This document shows positions 35,181 through 47,729 of a stretch of 64,000 nt of DNA, piece by piece. The notes under the pieces are model-generated. The model worked only from the letters and a program-made list of their open reading frames with translations, searched no databases and had not been told where the DNA came from. The position numbers and the translations under genes were made by a program. Within the stretch, counting starts at the first letter, position 1, and each line of letters begins with the position of its first letter. Source of the stretch: Blastomussa wellsi (lineage: Eukaryota > Cnidaria > Anthozoa > Scleractinia > Plerogyridae); contig OX393561.1 of assembly GCA_947652115.1 (NCBI GenBank), positions 36,298,770 to 36,362,769 of the forward strand, read 5' to 3'.

Positions 35181-36867
35181 GAAAGGTGCAAATTGATAAA
35201 CACCTTCGAATATGCTACATAATGTGTCCTTAAAGCTACACTATGGGACAGAGCAAAGTAAAGGAAACAAAGTAAAGTCAAGTATTGAAGCATGGCTGGT
35301 TGATGTCGATTTGTTTTAGATGTTCCAGGACGTTACCTGTCCTCCAGCAAGTTGTTAGTATATAACATGTGACCGTTAGCTGCAAACGGCCCAATTTTCA
35401 AACGAATCCTGCGCTCTTTTCATAAGAAACGTTTGTCAGGTGCTGACACATGAAAGGGCATGTTGCAAGGGCATACAGCAGGGACTGCCTCGTCCCCGAG
35501 GACGCTCCTTAGTCGTAAACGCGGTGCGCTTTGTATTTTGGGATTGAATTTGCGCGGTTCGCGGGGCGTTGTGAAACTGATGCGTACAGCACCTGGGAAC
35601 GAGGCAGTAGCAAATATACAGGAAAATACAGGGGGTACATTTTACCATGTTATGTCCCCTGAGGAGTATCATCACACACAAGGGGACCTGCTACATGCCA
35701 CTGCGTATGGTATAAGTATGACGAGGCTTTGCGGCTACTTTAATTTTCAGCTCTCTACGCCCTGAAGATAACTATTTTGTCGAAACAGTGCATTATTCTT
35801 TCTTTCGGCCCAGCTACAGTGTGTGTTTGACTTCCAAACATTGTCAGTCAGATGTAGGTTTCTTTTTTTAATTCTTTAGTGCAGGGTTCAGAAAAAAACA
35901 CTTCTTGATTTTAATTTGCAACTACTTTTAGGCGGGTTTTGAATTTTTTAATTACTATGTGCACATCATGGGGCGGAACCGTTGATTGGTGTCACAAAGA
36001 CATTGATTTTTGTGGCTAGTTAGAGGGAAGTGGGACTAGGTGTACTTACAAAGATACATAGTTTTACATACTACATCCATACTTTATTTAGGCTCGAGGA
36101 CTGGGGCTTAGTAGGCCATTATTAGGCCTCCTGAGGCGAGTCAAAAAAAAATATTTCAAAAATAATTCGAAAACAAAAAAAGTAAAACTAATAAATAAAT
36201 AAACTATAACATCTAAAAGAAAAAGCTATTTACATCAGTTAAAAAAAGTCGTGATAACACATTAGAAACAAGAAACGTTTTGCAACGTTGAAATCTCGGG
36301 CTCTTTTTCTTGTAAAAAAGTATAGCTTCTGTTTAAGTGTCTATAACCCCCAAAATGTTTTTCGGTCCAAAGAAATATTGACATTTCCCTGATCTTAATG
36401 CCGAAAAATTGTTTTCTTTCGGTTGAAATTGGTAGAATTATTCATTGATCGTGAGAGGTACCTAGATTGACAATAAACACCATGAAAATGATTTTACAAA
36501 TAAAAATATTAAAAAAACAGCAACGGAAAAGAGGCTAGGGTAAGCTCATTATCCTGTGTGAAAACAATGCCCCCAAAAAGATTGCCAGTGTACTATTTGT
36601 ATAGGTAATGATGTAGGTTCAAGCATTTGCCAATTGATCATCGAAAGGTCAAGTGGAGGCATGCAAGATTTATCACTTGACTCTCAATTAGTGGTTGATA
36701 AACGATACACTGATCATCGACAAAACGAAAAACATAACCCTTTCCAGAGCAAGAATCCCGCGCGCTATGCGCCCGCGATTAAAAATGACAGCCGTGCTAC
36801 TAAATGGAAAGATCACGCACAGTCTAAGAGCTGCATAGAGAACAGTTACATGGGTCTTTCTAATTAA

Positions 36868-36939
36868 CAATTAGACTACGAGCCCAAGTTTTCTATGAGC
36901 GAATAGTCAACGAGGCGCAGCCGAGTTGACTGTCATTCA

Positions 36940-36968
<29 letters not shown>
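36868..36968. repeat. Short palindromic repeat
   Basis: 'caattagactacgagc' and 'gcgagtagtctaattg' arms enclose 'agtcaacgaggcgcagccgagttgact'. Same design as 44031-44143 and 59334-59450: outer arms plus an inner small palindrome around GCGC/GCAGC. Confidence 0.7.
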
Positions 36969-36975
<7 letters not shown>

Positions 36976-37099
36976 GAAACTCTGAAGGATTGCATTTCAT
37001 TGCTACCATTTTATGTATTTTAAACCAAAAATAAAGAAAAATCTTGCTTTCAAAGAGCAACGCGCGTCCCGTCATTTTCTATCGGCGAATAGAAAACAG

Positions 37100-37304
37100 T
37101 CGGAGAACCAATCAGATTCAAGGGTTTCCAACAGAAAACAGCTGAGTTTCTTCTAATGCAGGTTACAAACTGTTTGAGGGTCACAGAAGTTCTTAGATCG
37201 TCATTCAGAGAGTTCCAGACTTTTGGTCCATAGTACCTAAAAGAGTTTAGTCCATACTTGGTAGTGTTAACTCTGGGTTCCAAAATAATCAGTTCGTCCC
37301 GCAA
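37100..37304 (-). pseudogene. C-terminal tail of a non-LTR retrotransposon RT
   Basis: The minus strand encodes NTTKYGLNSFRYYGPKVWNS LNDDLR, typical of the end of jockey/CR1-type polyproteins. No RT core upstream in the same frame. Truncated relic. Confidence 0.55.
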
Positions 37305-38022
37305 GTTGTGAGATTTACTTTCTCAAGCATTAACAAAGTACAAAGTGGAGTTGGTTTTGTTCCATGAATGACTTTATAGATACGTCCTGTCTTCCTCAGA
37401 GTGGGCGCAAATAGCAAAGCTTTTGTGGCACCAATCAGACACCAGAACGGCTCCGCCTGTTTACCCATTCGATCCCTGGGTCTCCGAGGGTGTTAAATGC
37501 AGGGCTAAGCTGAAAAACACTTCTGTGAGTGACCCCTGGTTTAATTAAATAACTAGCGACAAGGAAAACAGTGAGTTCTATTTTCTTAACACTCTAAATG
37601 TTCTTCTTCAACCGCTGGATATTCCAAACCTGGACAATTAGAGGCCAGTGGACGCCGAATTCTCAAAAACTTCACCTGTACATGCAAACAAACACCCCTT
37701 TCCGCAACGAGGAAACTATTTTCACATTATTTTCTTTTGGGCATGCACAGAAATCAAAATTCTTCACGCGTTTCGGGGACCAGCGAGAAAATATGGTACT
37801 TAATTTCCAGAGAGCTTTTTGAATAAGAAAGGTTATCATAGAAACCTTATGTTTGAGTCAAAAAATGCTTTTATTCTGGGTGGAACGAGATGCCCTATTG
37901 GCTCCTGTAAAACAATGGACAATAGCTTTCAACGACGCCTAAACACTGAAGAAGCAGTTGCAAGGGTTTTCCGAACGGATTAAAATTATATAGATGTGAC
38001 ATTTTTAGTGGAAGCTTATGTC

Positions 38023-41000
38023 ATGGCACAGCAAAATGATTGCTTTGAATGCTTCAACTTTATAATGCGCAAACTTCAGGGAATACAGTATGTGAACATA
38101 GCAGGTATGTCTAAACAGTTCTGCAATTTAAATCAGACATCATATTACATTATATTATATTATATTCGTTTATACTTTCATTTAAACAGGCTGTTTTGAG
38201 AGGCGGTTAAATCAAGCAGTGCTTTTAACCAACACGATATTAAATGAAGGAGTCAAGTATTTTTAACTCCTCCAAAGGCGGCGTTGTCTTGTGGTTAGGG
38301 CGCTGAGTCTAGCGGTTTCTAGCCGCTGGGTGGATTAGTGTTGGGTGACTCCGAATTCACATCCTCCAAGTTTTAAATACAGCCAACTGGATAGCCTGCC
38401 GTCAGATGGGATTATTAAATATGTTTAGTGTTTGTTTCATATACACGGCCCCACAAACTTCTTACTTAAAACAAAAACCGCGTGGAATAATGAAGTGGGT
38501 TAATTTGGTGCAAACTTAATAGAGGCTCGATACGGACCCTCCAGAATTTATGGAGCATATAAATTTTGGGCAACTCAGATTTTTTGGGCAGCAAGAGAAA
38601 TTTGGACGAGGCAACTTGGGAGAATTTTTTGGGCAAATGGTTCACCGCCCCCCCCCCCCCCACCCCCGCCCCCGGGCAAAAAATTGCCCGTACGGGCTTA
38701 TGTTCCTACAAGTGGCTGTTACAGGATACAAAGCTATACAAGAAACGTGTTAAAAAGAGCGTAGGCTTAAAATACAGAACTCGCCAGTGATCATATTTGT
38801 ATTGAAAGTTAAAATTTAGCATTTGCAGCTTTACTTGTAATGAAAAATGTAAATCGAGGTAAAAGTATGCACAACAAAGTCAAACGCAACGAAATGATAG
38901 CATAACAACTTTTTTTCTTCAAGATTACCATTGATTTCAAAATTTAGTAGAAGCCCGCTTTTAATATAAAAGTACCTGGACACGGATTTAATTGCGGTGA
39001 AACTAAACCCTCGCTGCTAAGCACCGTGGAATATTTCCACAAAAATGTTTTAACGTTAAATCTTTGAATTTAAAAAAGGATTATAGATACTGGTAGAAAA
39101 ATAAGGATTTTTGAATATGCCATTGATGTTTCTGGCCTTTTGCGGAGTCGATGGAGTGTAAGGCGGTTCACCAAAAATGTTCACACAAAAGACGGTCAAA
39201 AACGCTAGATATAGCGATTTATCTGGAGGATAGAGTTATCCAACCTTCGAACAAATTTTAAGCGGCGCTAGTATAAGGTATTTGATGACATGGTTTTCTC
39301 TACTGTTTGTAATTTCCAGCCCTGTTCGTAACGATTCAAATCTTTATCTCACTGGCCGACTAATGATTGACGCCAGGTTACTGTTGAGAAAGAATGGAAA
39401 TATGACGTTATTACTTTTTAAAACCTTGAATGCACTGTTGGCAATACAGAAATTCCCTTTTTCACTTTTTTCAAGATTTAATTTCATGCATTTTAGGCGA
39501 CGATGAAATGACGTCAGAATACCTGATTACAGTTATCACAGGAGACCGAAAGGGGGCTGGGACCGACGCAATGGTATCTCTTGTTATCCAAGGTAACACG
39601 TTTCTTGAAGTGAAATTTAAATCGATAACATGCGGTAATCACGAGAGGCTTGCAAAGTTACCAACCCAGTATTTATTGCGATAAACAACTTTTTTCTGTG
39701 GATTGTTAGTAGCTTTAACGCTGGTTGACTGTTTGCTGTATAATGTCTCGGACAAATTTTATTAATGTGCCTGTTACCTGAATAACAGGTAACGAGAAAT
39801 TATTTTGCTCTGGATGGGCAAGGGTGGTAGGTACGTGCAGAGACAAATACGTTAACTGGGAAATAGAGGCATTCATACTATCTGTCCACCTAACCTCTCT
39901 ATCAGGTACCAATGGTGAGACTAATCCTCTGTCCCTAAACAAATGGTTCCACGATGACTTCAAGGCGGGACAGAAGGACGAATACCACGTGACCGCCAAA
40001 GATGTCGGCGAACTTCTGATGGTTACGTTAAAGAATGATCGCGGATGCCTTTTCAGTGATTGGTTCGTCAACCGAGTGACAATCCGAGACAAAACAAATA
40101 ACGCCTCCTACGACTTCCCATGCAACCGCTGGGTACAAAGTGAGACCACCGTCTTCGAAGGAAAAGGTAAATATTGTAGGCTTGTACTAAAACCAGGAAC
40201 CGGAACATCACAAAACACGAACACCGGAACACCCCGGAACACCCCGGAACACCAGAAATTTATTGGCATTTTATGGTATTTCTGGTGTTCCGGGATGTTG
40301 GGGTGTTCCGGTGTTCCGTTGTTCCATGTTTTGTGGTGTACGGGTGTTCCTCGTTTTAGTACATGCCAATATTGTACTGTTGTGTTATAACAACCGAAAT
40401 CAACAATTATTAAAAAAATTAATAATTTTAGAGTTTAAAGAAAGTCTTCAACTGAGGGCCTATCACAAACCCGCTATGTGTATAGTGAATATTATAAGAG
40501 AATTGAATACAGGGCAGTTACGAAAAGTAGTGTTTGTTTCAACTAACATTTTTTCACTGCACGTCCCATCTGTATAGGATAAAGACTAAAAAAGGGGTAA
40601 TTATTCTGTAATCAATCCTTTTCTAGTTTAACTACATTTTGACTTGCGTCTTTGAAATGTAAACTTTTCTTTGAAATTTGACCCGCCAAGTGGGATCATG
40701 CCACTTTTAGAGTTCTCTCTTTTCTTGCAATTTAGAAGAAGGCGATTTGTTTTCTTCATTTATGCCCTAGGAAATTTGTCGTATGTGAATAATCGGAAGG
40801 CTGATCTACCAGAGGGGTTATTTTCTAAAGTTTGTAACATATTTAATCGTTTTCCATTACAGCTAAGCTACCAACGGATGAACAGCACCCAACAGTGAAA
40901 AGCCGGCGGGAATCAGAGCTTGAGGAGAGGAGGGCCTTGTACGAGTGGGGACACGATGACGCATATTCAGACCTGCCAGGCCATGTCAAAGCGTCAGGGG

Positions 41001-44000
41001 TGAAGGATCTCCCCAAGGACGTACAGTTTACCGGTGAAGACTTTCTTGATCTAGGGAAAGCCACGGAGAAGACGCTTATCAATCTGGGTCTGGTGCACCT
41101 GTTGAACCTGTTTGACGAGTGGGATGACTTTGACGACTATCGCAAGGTACTAATAGATTTCAAAGCTGCAAATGCTATTTGGTTTGGCTTGAACAGAACC
41201 GGAAATCTGATAGGTAACAGAGCAGACAGAAAGAAACGTTTATAGCTTTCTAGCGTTTTAATCTTTTGTCCTCTAAATTGTGGACAGCTTTCCATGATTT
41301 TATATTTTAAAATTTTGATAATGCCATATGAAGACCACAAGTCGGGGGTGTTTTAGTATGTGTATTTATGCTCATTAACTATACCCTTAGTTTTGCTATG
41401 CTTTCAACTGTAATAGGGAAGATATCAGTAACGTCACTCATTGTCATTAATGTGCTATCCAGAAAACTATTGGCTGGTGAAGCAAAGAGCTGATGCTTTG
41501 TCCATTACCTTAATTATTGGCCTCGCCTCCATTAGCTTTTTAGCAAAACCCAGAAAAAGTAACATCAATATTAAAAAAGTACCATGGATTACAAAGGGAA
41601 TTGGCCCAATAACTAAAATCAACCAATCAGATTGCTCCATTGCACCGGGTATTATACCGAATGATGTCGCGCGCGATTGGTTCGAATTCATTGCAATGCC
41701 TAACAAAAGAAAGTTGACTTGCGTTGGAGAATACCAAAACGTTTTGTATCACCTGAACAAGACACTACGCAGTTTTTAACAATATTATCAACTATACGAA
41801 TCGCCCTTTAGGCATTCACTAGCTTCGTTGGGAAGGTGCCACAAGCAGCAGAGTACTGGAAAGAAGACAGCTTCTTTGGGTCTCAGTTTCTTAATGGCTG
41901 CAATCCAGATTCCCTAAAGAGGTGCACAAAGATACCACCTTATTTTCCTGTCACGCAAAAGTTGGTTGGCAACCTGCTAGACAGTGGAGAAACTTTGGAG
42001 AGCGCCATGGCGGTAATTATCCATTTTTCACTCGACCACACATTGATTAGAGATGTGAGAAACATATCGAATTGTTTTGAAGAAAAAACGTGCGCTGGTA
42101 GAAAATGAGAAAAAACTAAAGACAAACTAAAGCTCTTGGATTTTTTGGTAATGAAGCAGCTCTTGTAAGCTTGTAATTCTACTAGTAGCAGATGCTATTG
42201 TTCCAGGGGCTTGGGGCATTGTTCCTATTTTTGTTATTGTTTTCACGCAGGGTATCGAGCCATTTGTGGACTGGATCAGCGCCAAGCTTTGGCTGCGTAA
42301 CTCCGACACGCAGTTTCATCAGGTATGGTCATCCACAGTCAGCCCAAGCTTACTTCATGTAGCCGTCATGACGATTTGCTTTACAGACTTTGTATGGGAA
42401 CTTCACTTCAGTTCTCAAAATGTAAAATACAACCATGAATGCATAAATAAACTTCTGTCTTCTGTGTAATTCGGAGTTAATATGGGTCCATTTGAAGCTA
42501 GCCTTTTATTCAGTCATTGTTCGGTGTAGTAACTCCATTTAGAGGTAGGTGGAGTTTATTTATGCATTCATGGCTGTATTTTGTCCTCTAACACCACGAC
42601 ATCTATTTTATTAGATGATTACCCATCTTCTCCGCACACATCTCTTCATGGAACCCATTGCTGTCGCTAGCTACAGACAATTGCCCACACTCCATCCTCT
42701 GTGGAAGCTGCTATCTCCTCACATCCGTGGGATTCTTGCCATCAACACTTTTGGTAGAGAGGTTTTGCTTCCCGAAGGAGGAGTGGCTGACAAAATGATG
42801 ACTGTCGGCGGTGGAGGTAAGATAAATAGGGTATTTTATTTTAAGAGTTACCTTTTGCCGATGATTCTAAACCATTCACATGAAAATGAGTTTGAATTAA
42901 TTGAATGAAAATGAGCGTGCAGGTAAACATATTTTCTTGCGGTTTTATGTTTAATTTTTGTTCTTAGACTCGTCACAGTGGCAATGGGAAATCATCGTCC
43001 ATTCAAGAAGTTAGATTACAAATACTGACCTTGTGTCGTCGAATCTTGGCGGGAAATTGTGCGAAAATAAATCGCGGATTTTGTAGTATTGTGGACACAA
43101 AAATATCTTCTTGACGTTCTTTACATTGGGTATATAATTGAACTCCGTGTCCCCATGGGAACGATGAGGATGAGTGACTGAGTGAGTGATATAACTGAAC
43201 ACTTTACACTGAGATAGGGTAGCAAATCTGAAATCTTACGAGTTGCGGAAACAGGACGGTTATTTGGGAAATTAATCCCGATCCCAAAAGTTCCGGTATA
43301 TAAGTGCCCTCCCGTAAAAACGTATGGAGACCTTGATCGATCCAATGAGAACTTTTCGTTGTGTTTACTCTCTTCGAAAATTCAGCAGATAGCCATGTGT
43401 TCGAAGAATTTACGAGTTGCGGAAACAGGACGGTTATTGGAGTTTCCGTAACAGGACGATTATTGGAGTTTCCGTAACCGCGTAAATCAAGCGGATACAT
43501 GAATTTAAGGATTGCGTTTCCGCAGAGCCGCAGATGCGGAAACGTAACGTACATGCAGGCTTGTTTCCCGCAGCGGCTACTTGAATTTCCGCTTGCGGAT
43601 ATTCAAGTTTCCCTTAAGAAACCGTAACGAGGCCGGAATTTTAAACGCCATGTTTCACCCTGTGTGACATGGTTGAGGCTTAATTTCCTGGGACCCGGCC
43701 AGCGATCACCTCATCCGAACGTTTTAAAGTTACCCTCGGGCCTGAACTGCACTCAGCTATCAGTCACACATTTCTTCGCATTTTCTTTCAAAAACAGGAC
43801 ATATAACTCTGATGAAGAAATACTATAAGAACAGCAGCACCTGGTTCTCATATAACCTGCCTCAGGTTTTAAAGGAAAGGGGAGTTGATGATGCAAAAAA
43901 ACTTCCAAACTTCCATTACCGAGAGGACGCGTTAAAACTTTGGGCGACCATTGAATCATTCGTTGAGGAGATCATGTCTGCTTACTATCAGTCCGATGAT

Positions 44001-46512
44001 GACGTGAAGAAGGTATTCTAAATATTTATCGATTATTCCACGAGCGCGCGTTGGATATGAGATGAGAGATAGCCGACGAGGCGCGTAGCGCTAAGTTGAC
44101 TATAACCATCTCATATCCAACAAGCGCGAGGGGGATAATTGTTTTATTAAAAACGCCCCGAAAAGTTAGAGTAAATCTCCAAAATTTCAGCTCCGTTTAG
44201 CTGACGCGTATGAGCGTGGTATAATGAGTTTCAAAGGACTCTGACGAAAGGCAAAACTGGGTGTGGCAAAAATAGCTATGACCTGACATTGACGATTTTC
44301 CCGGACTTCTTTCGAGTTTTTTAATATAAAGTTCTATTCGTTGTCGTTTTGTTTAGGACTACGAGCTACAGAGCTGGGTTCGCGACTTATACAACAATGG
44401 ATATCCCAACAAGGGAGGCCATACAAACCACGGCGTCCCTGCATCCTTCACGAGCAGCACCCAGCTGTACGACTTTTTGACCGCCATCATCTTCACCTGC
44501 TCCTGTCAGCACGCAGCGGTTAACTTCTCCCAGATGGACGTATACGGCTTCCTGCCTAATTCTCCCGCTCTCATGCGTCAGCCGCCACCGAACAAAAAGG
44601 AAATTGTAACAAAGGCGGACCTCATGAAATGCTTACCTAACAAGCACCAGACGTCACTTTCCGTCGCTGCATTGTATGGTTTGACCCGTATTTACGCTGA
44701 CGAGGTACGTTGCGATCTTTCATTTACAAAAAAACGACTGATTAAGCAATCAGTTTGATTCAGGTTTTTTCCCCTCAATTTTTGTCAGGCGGCTTAGGGT
44801 GGGGCCGTTTCTTAAAATGCTCGGGGGTTTTATTTTTGCCAGACACTCTTCGCCGTTCCCTTCTTGGGACGGCCTGTACCCTTTGCAAAGTTCTTCGTAA
44901 CCGGTCAAAAAAAAGACAAAGCTAAAAGGACGCAGGGCTTGTACTCGCTATGATTCAAACCAGGTCGATATAAAGTAATCACAGTGTAGATCACAAAATT
45001 CACCTGGACAGCATTAACTATACTTCATGATTTCTCTGTAAAACCGTGCAGAAATTAAAAGAGGGAATTACCTGGAAATAGATATTTAACTGGATATGAC
45101 ATTGTACGCCTATAATGGGGCGACTGCCGTGTTATACGCTGTTAACCATACGACCAACACGGTAAATTGAAAACAATTAAAGCTAATTAAAACTAAAATT
45201 AACTTCTTAAAGCTTCTTGTTGCCTTCTTCGAAGAAAATACATTTCCTTCAGATTTATTAATTACGCTGTTTTTTCTCATTAGCTCTACTATGGAAAGCT
45301 ACGTTTCGATACGTTGTTTAGCTCGACTCTGTAACCTGCTAGTTTGCTGTGCATATACGTTGCATTTTACCAATAAGAGCGGTTTCCGACTGAGTAACAT
45401 ATAACCAAAACCGAAGTAATCACTGACGAATCATAGAGGACAGAGAATATCCTGTGCCTGAACCAATCAAAACTCGAAGCGAATAAACGAAGCAGACACG
45501 AAGCGCGGGAAACATGTGCTATCTACTCGCGATTTGTTTTGGTTTCACTTCTGGTTGGTTGAGAAAGTGTCACGAGAATTTTAAGACGGAATCCATCAAG
45601 AAGTTGAGTAATATTTATTTAAGTTGGACAAAAATCGAGTACCAGAATAATTTAAATCATATTGTGTTATTTTTTTACCTTTAATAAAAGGTACAGATGT
45701 AAGTAATTATCCGTGATAACACCGACAATAATTTCTTATCAGAGCCCGAGAAAATGAATTTTAAAGATCACAAGCTATAGGCAAATCTATGTGTAGCCAT
45801 TTTCTAACATCGTCTTTAAGCGATTCAGTGGAATTATAGTGGAAATTCGAAATTTGTTTTCGATGTTTGGTGTTGTTAGAAGATTTCTTTTGATAAGATA
45901 TTTGAAGCAGTAACTCAAAAGTTTGCAATAAGGTGTAAATAATTTTGGTACAACAATCTCTTATCAGAGCCTGAGAAATCTCACATCCTTAAAGCGATTC
46001 AGTGGAATTCAATGGAAATTCGAAATTTGTTTTGTGTTGTTAGAAAAGATTTCTTTTGATAATATTTTTGAGGTAGTAACACAAAAGCTTGCAATAAGGT
46101 GTAAATAATTTTGGTACATAATTTTGTCCAATAAATACTCGAAGTCCTAACGGATTCCGTCTTAAACCAATCACTACGCGCATAATGCAAAACCAAAGCG
46201 ACTTCAAGTTACTTTCGGCACCCAAGCGAAAACCGCTCTAAAAAAGTTGTGAAACCTTAATTAAATACAAATTATTCAGTCTATTTCAGTCAGTTTGTAT
46301 TCTAATTTAAAAAACATTTTTTTGATTAACAGAAATTTATCGGTGATTATCCAGAAGATCTGTTCATTGACGAAGCCGCCAAGACCACCATATTGAAGTT
46401 CCACAAAAAACTGAAAGGAATCTCCGCAGAGATCAAAGCAAGGAACGCCAAACTTGTTGTGTCGTATCCGTACCTTCTGCCTGAGCGTATTCCAAACAGC
46501 ATTGCTATCTAA
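38023..46512 (+). CDS. Lipoxygenase LOX-C, ten exons, shortened exon 6
   Basis: Exons: 38023-38104, 39497-39592, 39906-40166, 40863-41146, 41812-42012, 42251-42322, 42615-42816, 43798-44012, 44357-44704, 46333-46512; 646 residues plus TAA in one frame. Phases equal those of LOX-B, and eight of the ten exons have identical length. Leader MAQQNDCFECFNFIMRK resembles that of LOX-B. PLAT domain about 30-146. Ligands His336, His341, His523, Asn527 and C-terminal Ile646 are present; Gly379 (NTFGR) is at the Coffa site. Odd: exon 6 has 24 codons (starting GIEPFVDW) against 88 in LOX-B, removing the segment that in LOX-B holds DGRIYMVDYK through WTPNDAEM. Intron 5 is only 238 bases and holds no candidate for the missing part. 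Folding and activity are therefore doubtful. Confidence 0.9.
38276..38400 (+). mobile_element. Decayed SINE, family 1
   Basis: 'gcggcgttgtcttgtggttagggcgctg' resembles the SINE family 1 head and 'agccaactggatagcctgcc' its body. Boxes A and B are degraded. In LOX-C intron 1. Confidence 0.45.
40179..40367. mobile_element. GGAACACC palindromic MITE, copy 1
   Basis: 'cttgtactaaaacc' at the left is mirrored by 'ttttagtacatgcc' at the right; between them are opposed runs of CCGGAACACC. In LOX-C intron 3, starting only 12 bases after the exon 3 donor. Copy 2 is at 46641-46765. Confidence 0.8.
43427..43480. repeat. Two tandem 26-27-bp units
   Basis: 'acaggacg.ttattggagt' is repeated twice, with a further relative ('gcggaaacaggacggttatt') at 43235. 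In LOX-C intron 7. Confidence 0.6.
44031..44143. repeat. Short palindromic repeat in LOX-C intron 8
   Basis: 'gcgttggatatgagatg' and 'catctcatatccaac' arms around a 'gaggcgcgtagcgc' centre. It begins 18 bases after the exon 8 donor. A relative is interrupted by the transposon at 2101-2889. Confidence 0.8.
45376..46239. mobile_element. CCAAT / AGAGCGGTTTTC element, long copy with internal duplication
   Basis: Termini 'agagcggttt' and 'aaaccgctct' are inverted. Inside, a block of 160-220 bases ('gcgattcagtggaatt ... ataattttggtac') is present twice in direct order (about 45735-45955 and 45966-46125). In LOX-C intron 9. No transposase. Confidence 0.7.
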
Positions 46513-46640
46513 GCACTTGGAAGTTATAACGAACTGGATACAGACCAAACCTAACTCAACTAAGGCATAAGTAGTTGCATTGATGTATACATGGAGTTGC
46601 ATCTAGAAATGTAAAAGGACTATGCGACAGCCACGTAGAA

Positions 46641-46765
46641 GGCATGTACTAAAACCAGTAACACCGAAACACCGCAAAACACGGAACACCCCGGAATACC
46701 AGAAATACCATAAAATGCCAATAAATTTCTGGTGTTCCGGGGTGTTCCTGGTTTTACTACATGCC
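46641..46765. mobile_element. GGAACACC palindromic MITE, copy 2
   Basis: Arms 'ggcatgtactaaaacc' and 'ggttttactacatgcc'; inner CGGAACACCCC / GGTGTTCCGGGG. About 130 bases after the LOX-C stop, so it may be in the 3' UTR. Confidence 0.8.
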
Positions 46766-46868
46766 ACTATAGAACGCTTTTCGAGGGTGATTCTGCTTGT
46801 TTAGAAGTACTGCGAAGTACTACAAAGTAATACTCGTTAATACACAGTCCTAAGGATGAAAATGAAAC

Positions 46869-46874
46869 AATAAA
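46869..46874 (+). terminator. Possible polyadenylation signal of LOX-C
   Basis: AATAAA about 360 bases after the LOX-C stop. Candidate only. Confidence 0.3.
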
Positions 46875-46959
46875 TTCGGGTCGCACTATAATCCTTGTAC
46901 ATTTTTTTATAAAACACATTGCAGACGAAAGTTTTGAAACACACTCCTGCACATACGAG

Positions 46960-47205
46960 TCTAGTGGTCCATTAGGCCGAGCTTATCCCGGTTTCTGAAG
47001 CATTAAGAGACTAGAAGCATTACTACTTGCCCCTGGATGGGATGCTAGTCCATCGCAGGGTTACCGGCCTCCAGTATTCAATTCCCCGCTACTTATTTAC
47101 ACACCTGGGTGACGAGAGGCAGTATGAGAGTAAGAACACAAAGCAGTGCCCCAGCCAGGGCGCGAAACCGGACCGCTATGTCCAGCGTACCCCGCGACTC
47201 CCCCC
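46960..47205 (-). mobile_element. tRNA-derived SINE, family 3, minus copy
   Basis: Shares 'gcttatcccggtttct' and 'ggatgggatgctagtccatcgcagggtt' (as reverse complement) with the plus-strand copy at 51018-51311. The tRNA-like head ('ggcgcgaaaccgga') is degraded. A poly-C run follows at about 47217-47230. Confidence 0.6.
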
Positions 47206-47729
47206 TCCCCCTCACCCCCCCCCCCCCCCCTGTTAGACGACAAGTAGTTAAACGATGAAAAACAACGCGTTCGAGTTTCCCAGCAGCCGAATTTTATTCG
47301 AGATCGCTAGCTTTTTTTACAAACATTAACATCTCCCTAAATATATCATATAATCCCAATTACGCTTTTTAAGCGATGCGATTAAAAATAAACTATAATT
47401 GCCCAAAAATATTTACACCACGATCACGTTTGGTTAATATTTCTAGTAAAAGATGTTTTCAACTAGACAGACAACAGTTACAACAGGCAAATCAGCTGAC
47501 GCTTAGTGTTTTCCACAGCATTCATTGCTAAGCAAGTACGAGCATCGCTACCCATAGATAGGACGGAATTCCATCGTAAGGCCCTCGATATCTCGATAAA
47601 TAAGAAAAAAATAAAACAAGATTCAGAATTCAAAGCGCCGTTAAACAAAGGTGCAAGCCCTTGGCGTGCGCTTCTGCCCAAAAACGGAAACAATTCTTCA
47701 CGTGGATAGCCCACATGGCGAGCCATACA

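Larger units (their letters stand above)
34003..38022. other. LOX-B to LOX-C intergenic region
   Basis: Four kilobases with no gene recognised. It holds a possible LOX-B polyA signal, a poly-C run at about 34454-34466, one CCAAT-family element (34905-35180), one palindromic repeat (36868-36968) and one retrotransposon remnant (37100-37304). The LOX-C promoter should lie just upstream of 38023, but no clear core motif was found. Confidence 0.5.

Noticed and set aside
35460..35765. 101-residue plus-strand ORF
   Set aside because: No recognisable domain, overlaps an equally long ORF on the other strand and lies in repeat-like intergenic DNA.
41441..41779. 112-residue ORF in LOX-C intron 4
   Set aside because: No motif, contains CCAAT-type repeat sequence and an overlapping antisense ORF; not supported.
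22091..46512. LOX genes fused to an allene oxide synthase domain, as known from some corals
   Set aside because: The leader exon joins directly to the PLAT exon in both complete genes; no catalase-like haem domain is seen.
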